A stretch of 44,474 nucleotides of DNA from positions 1 through 44,474 of the forward strand of contig NZ_JAQMWP010000039.1 of assembly GCF_030403745.1 (NCBI RefSeq), written 5' to 3'. Below are positions 39,892 to 44,474 of the stretch, one piece after another. This DNA is from Streptomyces sp. S.PB5 (GTDB lineage: Bacteria > Actinomycetota > Actinomycetes > Streptomycetales > Streptomycetaceae). How positions within the stretch are numbered: position 1 is the stretch's first letter; each line of letters starts with the position of its first letter. Made by a program: the position numbers and the translations under genes. The notes beneath the pieces are model-generated. The model made no database searches and was not told the origin of the DNA. It was given only the letters and a program-made list of their open reading frames with translations.

Positions 39892-40142
39892 CACGTCCTC
39901 CTCGGGGTGCGCTCGCCGAGGGCGAGGCCGTGCATCCTCGTGCGGTAGGCGGCCGCGTCGATCCGGCCGTGGAGCCGCAGCCCGACGAGCCATATCTCGG
40001 CAGTCTCCAAGGCGGCCCGACGGCCCCTGAGCCGGGCGAGCGGCGGAAGGCGGCTCTCGCCCGGCGTCACCAGCCGGGCGATGTCATAGACCAGGGCGGC
40101 CAGGATCAGCGAGCCGATCAGTGCCGCCACCACGGCGGTCAT
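39891..40142 (-). CDS. Small membrane protein with SHOCT-like C-terminus
   Basis: 83 residues from ATG 40142. MTAVVAALIGSLILAALVYD is one membrane span. LRLHGRIDAAAYRTRMHGLA resembles the SHOCT/short C-terminal motif (G-x-I-D-x-x-x-Y-x-x-R), usually found at the end of small membrane proteins. It is coupled to the methyltransferase gene and lies 60 nt after the Met/His-rich gene. No enzymatic function is suggested. Confidence 0.65.
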   Translation of the reverse strand: MTAVVAALIGSLILAALVYDIARLVTPGESRLPPLARLRGRRAALETAEIWLVGLRLHGRIDAAAYRTRMHGLALGERTPRRT

Positions 40143-40202
40143 GGCGCTTCCCGCACCGCTGCCGCCGCATGGTGGCAGGACCCGCGGAGGCCCGGTCCCG
40201 CG

Positions 40203-40469
40203 CTATGACCGGCCATGGCCGTAGGGGTGCCGGTGATCGTGCTTGTGCAGCCGATCGCGGTCCCGGTCGGTGGATTCGTCCGTGCGGTCGTGCCCACCGT
40301 GCATGCCCCCGCCGTGCATGCCGCGCATCATGAACATCATCATCAGCGGGCAGGCGGCCAGGGCGGCCAGCAGGACGAGGGTCCCGATGGGCACCCCAAG
40401 GGCCACGAGCCCGACGATCCCGATCGCCGCGGCGAGTGCGTAGAGCGGACGTTTGCCGTCGTTGGTCAT
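40203..40469 (-). CDS. Met/His-rich small membrane protein (DUF2933-like), copper island
   Basis: 88 residues from ATG 40469 with GAGGAGG upstream. Two hydrophobic segments (LAAAIGIVGLVALGVPIGTL, VLLAALAACPLMMMFMMRGM), then a soft-metal ligand-rich stretch GMHGGGMHGGHDRTDESTDR and a His-rich tail DRLHKHDHRHPYGHG. Methionine and histidine clusters of this type bind Cu(I)/Cu(II). A 27-bp inverted repeat lies 23 nt upstream of its ATG. It heads the downstream genes 40142-39202. The function is inferred from composition. Confidence 0.7.
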   Translation of the reverse strand: MTNDGKRPLYALAAAIGIVGLVALGVPIGTLVLLAALAACPLMMMFMMRGMHGGGMHGGHDRTDESTDRDRDRLHKHDHRHPYGHGRS

Positions 40470-40491
40470 GACGAGGCCTCCTCGGCTGCGT

Positions 40492-40518
40492 CACCCATAC
40501 CTCCACCCGGTATGGGTG
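40492..40518. promoter_or_regulatory. Inverted repeat CACCCATACC-N7-GGTATGGGTG, candidate metal-regulator operator
   Basis: 10-bp perfect arms with a 7-nt spacer, 23 nt upstream of the Met/His-rich protein gene. The ATACC...GGTAT core resembles the CsoR-type half-sites seen at 41667-41683, but the spacing is different. It may bind a different metal regulator or be a CsoR variant. Confidence 0.6.
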
Positions 40519-40694
40519 GTCTTTTTCCAGGCTGAACTTGTCGTGCATCGTCCGGCAGGGGCTGAGCGTGCCGAGGGCAGGGCCGCAGGTCCTTTGCCGG
40601 CAGGGCCGGACGGCCCCGCGCGCCTCACCGCCTCTGTCGCCCGGTCGATGCGGGCTTCTTCACCGTGACCCCGGCGCCCCGCGAGTCCTATGGA

Positions 40695-40709
40695 ACTAAG
40701 GTCCTTAGT
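40695..40709. promoter_or_regulatory. Palindrome ACTAAGG-T-CCTTAGT
   Basis: A perfect 15-bp palindrome in the otherwise non-coding stretch (40518-40759) downstream of the copA remnant. A related site is at 43308-43322. ACTA...TAGT palindromes are typical of BlaI/MecI/CopY-family operators; the regulator gene is not in this window. Confidence 0.55.
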
Positions 40710-40759
40710 GGAGGGTCGAACGGCCCTGTGCGACGGCGGAGGCCAGGTACGGCAGGCCC

Positions 40760-41151
40760 CTACGTGGTGGGGGTATCCGCAGCCAGGATGGAAACCGCGC
40801 CTCGTACCTGCGGGACCCGGGATGACAGCAGTTCACCGTCCGCGGCGGGAGCGGCCTCGGGCTCGCTCGCCTCAGCCGTGGCGACCACGGGCGGCGGCTC
40901 CTCGGCGGTGTAGCCGGCCCTCTCCACGGTGGCGATGAGGTCGGCGACCGCGATTCTGCCCGGTACGACACCTTCACCTTCTCGGTGGCGTAGTGGGGCG
41001 GTGGCGCGGTGGCGTCGTCCGTGCGGTTGAGCTTCTTCTCGATGCGGGCCGCGCACGAGGCGCAGGTCATGCCGCCGACGGAGAGCTCGACCGCAAAGGA
41101 GGGCGCGGGTGCTGCGCCGGGGACTGCCGCCTCGAGGGCCGTGCTGGTCAT
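40760..41151 (-). pseudogene. copA: CopA-type copper P1B-ATPase remnant (N-terminal metal-binding domain only)
   Basis: From ATG 41151: SFAVELSVGGMTCASCAARI then EKKLNRTDD, the CxxC heavy-metal-associated domain, with YATEKVKVSYR. After that the frame is lost. The sister frame continues GRIAVADLIATVERAGYTAE then EPPPVVATAEASEPEA and stops at 40760. In functional CopA proteins the two parts are continuous and followed by the membrane ATPase of about 650 residues. Here both a frameshift near residue 65 and a truncation after about 110 codons are visible. No membrane or phosphorylation (DKTGT) domain follows. Confidence 0.85.
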
Positions 41152-41270
41152 GTACGTGTTTCCAGGGGCAGGCCGGGACGCACGGCGTCCGTGTCGGCGG
41201 AGCGGTACGTCCCGGCGCCGGAGGAATGCGCGAACGCGCGTGTCCGGGACTGCGGGCCCGGACCGAGCCG

Positions 41271-41582
41271 TCAGACGCGGCCGACGAGCTCGTAACCCGC
41301 CTCGTCGACGGCGGCGCGGACGGCCTCCACGTCGAGCGGGGCGGCGGAGGTGACGGTCACCTCTCCGGTTTTGGCGACGGCGGTGACCGCGGTGACGCCG
41401 TCCAGCGCGGAGATCTCCTGAGAGACCGCGCCCTCGCAGTGGCCGCAGGTCATGCCGGACACCTTGTAGACGGTGATGGTGGCGCCGGTGCCCTGGATCT
41501 GGACGTCGGACGTGGTGCCCGAGCCGCAGGAGCCGCCGGAGCCGCAGCAGGAGCCCGTGCTGGTGTTCGTCTCGGTGGTCAT
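41271..41582 (-). CDS. copZ: Copper chaperone CopZ-like (HMA domain)
   Basis: 103 residues from ATG 41582, AGGAGGA upstream. After a Ser/Gly/Cys-rich N-terminus (CCGSGGSCGSG) the HMA domain TVYKVSGMTCGHCEGAVSQE runs to VTAVAKTGEVTVTSAAPLDV and GYELVGRV. The CxxC of GMTCGHCEG binds Cu(I). The extra N-terminal cysteines are unusual and could add metal sites. A CsoR-type palindrome sits in its promoter. It delivers copper to a CopA ATPase, but the copA gene downstream is broken. Confidence 0.9.
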   Translation of the reverse strand: MTTETNTSTGSCCGSGGSCGSGTTSDVQIQGTGATITVYKVSGMTCGHCEGAVSQEISALDGVTAVTAVAKTGEVTVTSAAPLDVEAVRAAVDEAGYELVGRV

Positions 41583-41663
41583 GGCTTCCTCCTCAGGTCT
41601 GGGTGCGTGGGGTCGCTGCGCCGGGAGGGGCATGGCTGCCTTGTCCACCCGGCCGGTGATGAC

Positions 41664-41691
41664 GCTATACCCCCTAGGGGTATCCTGTCAC
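41664..41691 (-). promoter_or_regulatory. CsoR-type operator within copZ promoter
   Basis: ATACCCCCTAGGGGTAT at 41667-41683 is the typical actinobacterial CsoR palindrome. On the minus strand GTGACA (41691-41686) and TATAGC (41669-41664) lie 16 bp apart as -35 and -10, so the operator fills the promoter spacer. Copper-bound CsoR would release it and induce copZ. No csoR gene is in the window. Confidence 0.88.
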
Positions 41692-41825
41692 CTGTGGTGC
41701 TGCCCACACGATCCGCTTGAAGTGGACCTTGCTCGCCGGCTTGCGCCATTCACATCGCGACCTGCGGCGACGGATTCGGCGGTCCCGAGACGCGACCGGC
41801 CGCGGGGTGCGGTCGCAGGGCACAG

Positions 41826-42174
41826 TCAGAGGGCCGATCGTGACCTCGCTTCCCTGCTCGGGCACGGAGAGCGGGGGCCCGCGTCGGCTCGGCCGGCGAT
41901 CAGAGTGCCGGTCATGTCCGGGTGGAAGGTGCAGACGACCTCGTACTCGCCCGGCTCGGTCGGGGCGGTGAACATCCCGGACTTTCCGCCCGAGATGCTG
42001 CCGGTGCCGGACCACGGTGCCCTTCCCGCCCGGCCCCGCCTCCGGATTCGCCGGGCTGGGGGAGTGCGAGGCGGAATCGTCCTCCCCGCCGGAACGGGCG
42101 GTCGCCAACAGCGGAACCACGGCTGCTCCGAGCGCCGACAAAACGGCACGCCTGCGGGTGTGCGAAGGCGACAT
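41826..42174 (-). pseudogene. Cupredoxin-domain secreted copper protein, frameshifted
   Basis: ATG 42174 opens MSPSHTRRRAVLSALGAAVV then PLLATARSGGEDDSASHSPS, a Tat/Sec-type signal and linker. The frame changes near GGKG, and the neighbouring frame gives GKSGMFTAPTEPGEYEVVCT then FHPDMTGTLIAG, the C-terminal copper-ligand loop (Cys, His, Met) of cupredoxins. The middle strands with the first His ligand are missing. It is therefore a deletion and frameshift derivative of a plastocyanin-like periplasmic copper-binding protein. Confidence 0.78.
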
Positions 42175-42323
42175 GGGACTGGACCCGCCGGACCGGAGCC
42201 TCTTGCGGAGGCATTGACATCAGCGGCTGCCGCCGCGGGCCCCCGGAGCCCCAGCAGAAAGCAGGTCCGCCGGGGTCCCGGCGCGGATATCGCGTGGCAA
42301 ACCTGAGTAAAGCCCGGCGCCGC

Positions 42324-43214
42324 TCACGCGACCATCATCAGCAGCATCGCCGACATGGTCCCGCCCATTCCGACGTGGGCCGCCAGCGCCGCGTCGGGCG
42401 CGGCCCCGAGTTTGCGGCGCCGGCCGTGACCCGACCGCTGGGCCGTCCTGGTCCTGTCCCACACCGAGAGCGTCAGTGACGCGAGGAAGACGACCACCGT
42501 GTCGGGCATGGCGAGCAGCCAGCGGCCCGCACCCCGTGAGCCGCTCCGCCGGCCGCGCGGGCCGGTGCCGCGGACCCTCGCCCACATGGAGGCGCCGATC
42601 GAGAGCAGGAAGTACACGGCGAGTATCGCGATCACCCACCGCCACAAGGCACCGGATCCCCCTGAGGACCCCGCGTCGGCCGCGGCGTTCGCCATACCCG
42701 GCATGTCCATCCCGCCGTGCGCGGAGCCCATGCCGTCCATGGACTCCATCCCCGCCATGGAGTCCATTCCGGCCATCTGATGTGTCCCCGTCGTGCTCGC
42801 CGCGCTCTCCATGCCAGGCATACCCGCCATTGAGTGCCCACCGCCGAGGGCGAGCACCGGTCCGGACGATGTGCTCGTCATGGCGAGCGTCATGACCACC
42901 ATGCCGAGGCTGCCGACGATGAGGTGCACCCAGTGACGGCCGTGCTTCCACCCGCACGCGCGCGTGTGCTTGACGGCCATCGCCACCGCTCCGAGCCCGA
43001 GAAGGCTGAACGCCACCGACCACCACATGCCGTAGCCCGCGTACCAGCCGACCGTCGCCGGGAGTGCCATGGCGGCCATGCACAGGCCCATCAGCAGGTC
43101 GCCGACCGCCGCGAACCGGGTCTCACCGCCAGTGGTCGCCACCCGGACCGCGCTGACGGCGGCCACCAGGGCAGCGACCAGTGCGATGGCCCAACTGACC
43201 GTCAGAGTTCCCAT
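42324..43214 (-). CDS. DUF5134-like membrane protein with Met-rich insertion
   Basis: 296 residues from ATG 43214 (MGTLTVSWAIALVAALVAAV). About seven hydrophobic segments: GDLLMGLCMAAMALPATVGW, GMWWSVAFSLLGLGAVAMAV, LIVGSLGMVVMTLAMTSTSS, WRWVIAILAVYFLLSIGASM and the C-terminal MGGTMSAMLLMMVA. Between the fourth and fifth is a Met-rich loop of HSMAGMPGMESA, QMAGMDSMAGMESMDGMGSA and HGGMDMPGMANA, ideal for Cu(I) coordination on the extracytoplasmic side. The family is DUF5134-like, common in Streptomyces copper regions. Function not established. Confidence 0.78.
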   Translation of the reverse strand: MGTLTVSWAIALVAALVAAVSAVRVATTGGETRFAAVGDLLMGLCMAAMALPATVGWYAGYGMWWSVAFSLLGLGAVAMAVKHTRACGWKHGRHWVHLIVGSLGMVVMTLAMTSTSSGPVLALGGGHSMAGMPGMESAASTTGTHQMAGMDSMAGMESMDGMGSAHGGMDMPGMANAAADAGSSGGSGALWRWVIAILAVYFLLSIGASMWARVRGTGPRGRRSGSRGAGRWLLAMPDTVVVFLASLTLSVWDRTRTAQRSGHGRRRKLGAAPDAALAAHVGMGGTMSAMLLMMVA

Positions 43215-43307
43215 GTCACCTTCCACATCGTCAGGGCACAGCGGGTTCGCACAGCCGGCGCCGCCGTGTCGTACGAGCGCCACGGAACAGCCGCGCGGTC
43301 TTTGACT

Positions 43308-43322
43308 GCTAGTGCCCTTAGT
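43308..43322. promoter_or_regulatory. ACTAAGG-type half palindrome upstream of the DUF5134 gene
   Basis: On the minus strand ACTAAGGGCACTAGC, matching 11 of 15 positions of the perfect palindrome at 40695-40709. It is about 95 nt upstream of ATG 43214. Shared sites at both ends of the copper island suggest one regulator controls both. Confidence 0.45.
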
Positions 43323-43419
43323 ACGTTGCTGGGGTGGAGGGTGTTCAAGCGACCGGCGGGGGAGTGGCTCCGTGGTCTTCCTGGCGGGGCGTGGGAACGC
43401 CCGTTCCCTCCGGCGACCG

Positions 43420-44112
43420 GCTCATCCCCTGGGGCAGGGGTGCGCGGTGCCCGGAGCGGGTGACGGCGAGCAGGACCGGCGCCGAGCCCGTACAGCGCGA
43501 CGGTGACGGCCGTCCGGCCCGAGCCTTCCCTCTGTGGGTCGGAGGCACGTGGAGCCGCCGGGCCTCGACCGGAGTCCGACTCCCTGCGCTCGGGAACCGC
43601 GGCGACGCCGATCCGCGAGTCCCGGGCTGCAGTCGTCGGTGCTGATGACGACGCCCTCCGCCTCGTGGTCAGGAACGTGTCCCCGGCGGGGTCCACCGCG
43701 AGGTCGAGGACCGCCGGCGCCGCCCGGCCCTCCCAGGTCTTCAGGTCGGTGCCGACCTGGAGCCAGCCGCCTTCGTAGCCGTGGACCGTGCCCTTGGCCG
43801 AGTCGAAGGGATGGAAGCCGGCCTGTCCCGACAGCGACCGGGACGTCCAGGTGCGGCCCGCGTCCGAGGTCTCGATCAGGCCGACATCGCCAGGGGACCG
43901 CTGCCCGGGGCCCGTGCCCACTGGCGGCGAAGGTGTCCCCGTCGGTCACGGTGAAGCCCATGAAGTCGTTCCGGCGGTCGCCGACGAGGCCGACGCGGCG
44001 GGCGCCCGGCCGTGTCCGGTGCCCCGCCCCCGCAGGCGGCGAGGGCCAGGGCGGCGATCGAGGCGCCCGCGACGGCGAGCGGGGTACGGCGGGCGGGACG
44101 TCGGGTCGTTGG
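43420..44112 (-). pseudogene. F510_1955-family BNR-repeat lipoprotein remnant
   Basis: Minus-strand pieces in three frames: PARRTPLAVAGASIAALALA then ACGGG (lipoprotein signal, no start codon left), RRVGLVGDRRNDFMGFTVTD then GDTFAASGHGP, and GDVGLIETSDAGRTWTSRSL then SGQAGFHPFDSAKGTVHGYE, GGWLQVGTDLKTWEGRAAPA, LDLAVDPAGDTFLTT. The order is that of secreted BNR-type exosialidase-like (F510_1955) proteins typical of Streptomyces metal islands. Several frameshifts and at least one deletion make it non-functional. Confidence 0.8.
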
Positions 44113-44474
44113 AGTTCCTGAAGTTCCAAGAGTGGTGCCGGCTGTGGGTTCCGATCTGGTTTGTCGACTGGCGCCGCGATGACCTGCGGTCTTGCGTGAT
44201 TGTCTTGACGATCTGTCGGTGCGTTTGTCCAGCCGGGCTGTCGGTTTCTTCGGGCTGGATGCGGGCTCGGGCGGATCTGCCCGAGCCCGCAGGGCTCGTG
44301 GAGTGGCTTCGACAACGTGAGGTGACCCAGTTCGGCAGCGGGTTCCGGTCCCACTTGGCGATCTTTCGGGCATGATCTGCAAGGTTGCGTCCAGGGAAGT
44401 GGTGTACGGGTTCGACCTGATCCGGGGGTTTGCTCCGGCATCGGGATGGTGCCCGCATAGTTGAACGGCCACCG
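44113..44474. other. Right edge, no gene recognised
   Basis: 362 bases with lower GC and open frames of poor codon character. No transposase, tRNA or known domain was recognised. It adjoins the truncated start of the BNR remnant, so a recombination junction near 44112 is likely. Confidence 0.45.

Noticed and set aside
40760..41151. Intact short metal-binding protein instead of a CopA remnant
   Set aside because: The HMA motif and the VADLIATVERAGYTAE segment belong together in CopA but are in different frames here, so a real short chaperone is unlikely.
42700..42850. ATGGACTCC-type short tandem repeats
   Set aside because: They encode the MAGM/SM-rich loop of the DUF5134-like protein in frame and so are part of the gene, not an independent repeat array.
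1..44474. tRNA, rRNA, riboswitch, CRISPR array, prophage or biosynthetic megasynthase
   Set aside because: Looked for cloverleaf arms, TTCGAATC-like T-loops, regular spaced repeats and PKS/NRPS motifs by eye; none was found.

Overview
The window is very GC-rich and its codons are strongly biased to G/C in the third position. With GTG starts, large arrays of regulators, GNATs, SMI1/KNR4-type and DUF proteins, an expansin-like secreted protein and a conservon-type sensor kinase, it reads as a chromosomal segment of a Streptomyces or close actinomycete. No rRNA, tRNA, CRISPR array or phage module was recognised. Species and replicon position cannot be read from the sequence.

Layout. 1-0.73 kb: the N-terminal half of a TnpB gene of an IS200/IS605/IS607-type element runs off the left edge. 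0.8-12.6 kb: mostly single genes (FMN reductase, SMI1-like protein, two convergent methyltransferases, double GNAT, ankyrin protein, TPR protein, GAF histidine kinase, PPK2, orphan NitT/TauT lipoprotein, hotdog thioesterase divergent from an HxlR regulator). 13-17.2 kb: an MSOX-like FAD oxidase, a decayed copy of a fructosamine-kinase gene, and a minus-strand cluster GNAT / 45-aa protein / fructosamine kinase / SDR. 17.2-24.4 kb: GNAT, expansin, a TetR regulator with two tandem operators facing an MpaB-like oxygenase, a CPA2 antiporter, a tiny membrane protein, a PfkB kinase and a TIGR01777 epimerase. 24.5-34.8 kb: an SRPBCC-ArsR-SRPBCC operon with two operators, an orphan CvnA-like sensor kinase, OsmC, AlkD-like, SMI1, AraC-GyrI, an LRV repeat protein, a TOPRIM + GIY-YIG pair and a double VOC protein.

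34.8-36.8 kb is a gene graveyard: a frameshifted LuxR-HTH remnant, two pieces of an HtpX-like protease on opposite strands, and the C-terminal tail of a histidine kinase. 36.8-44.1 kb is a minus-strand metal/copper island: ABC permease and ATPase, ICMT-like membrane methyltransferase, SHOCT-like and Met/His-rich small membrane proteins, CopZ under a textbook CsoR-type palindrome, and a DUF5134-like Met-rich membrane protein. Three of its expected partners are broken: CopA (only a frameshifted N-terminal metal-binding domain), a cupredoxin, and an F510_1955-type BNR lipoprotein. The copper chaperone and its operator survive while the export pump and periplasmic parts have decayed.

Regulation can be seen directly at several places: tandem 20-bp TetR palindromes, duplicated CGCAACC palindromes before the ArsR operon, an 18-bp perfect palindrome over the -35 of the TIGR01777 gene, HxlR-region repeats with a probable leaderless start, a CsoR-type box, and two related ACTAAGG sites in the copper island. 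Functional names rest on motifs read by eye; no database search was run.
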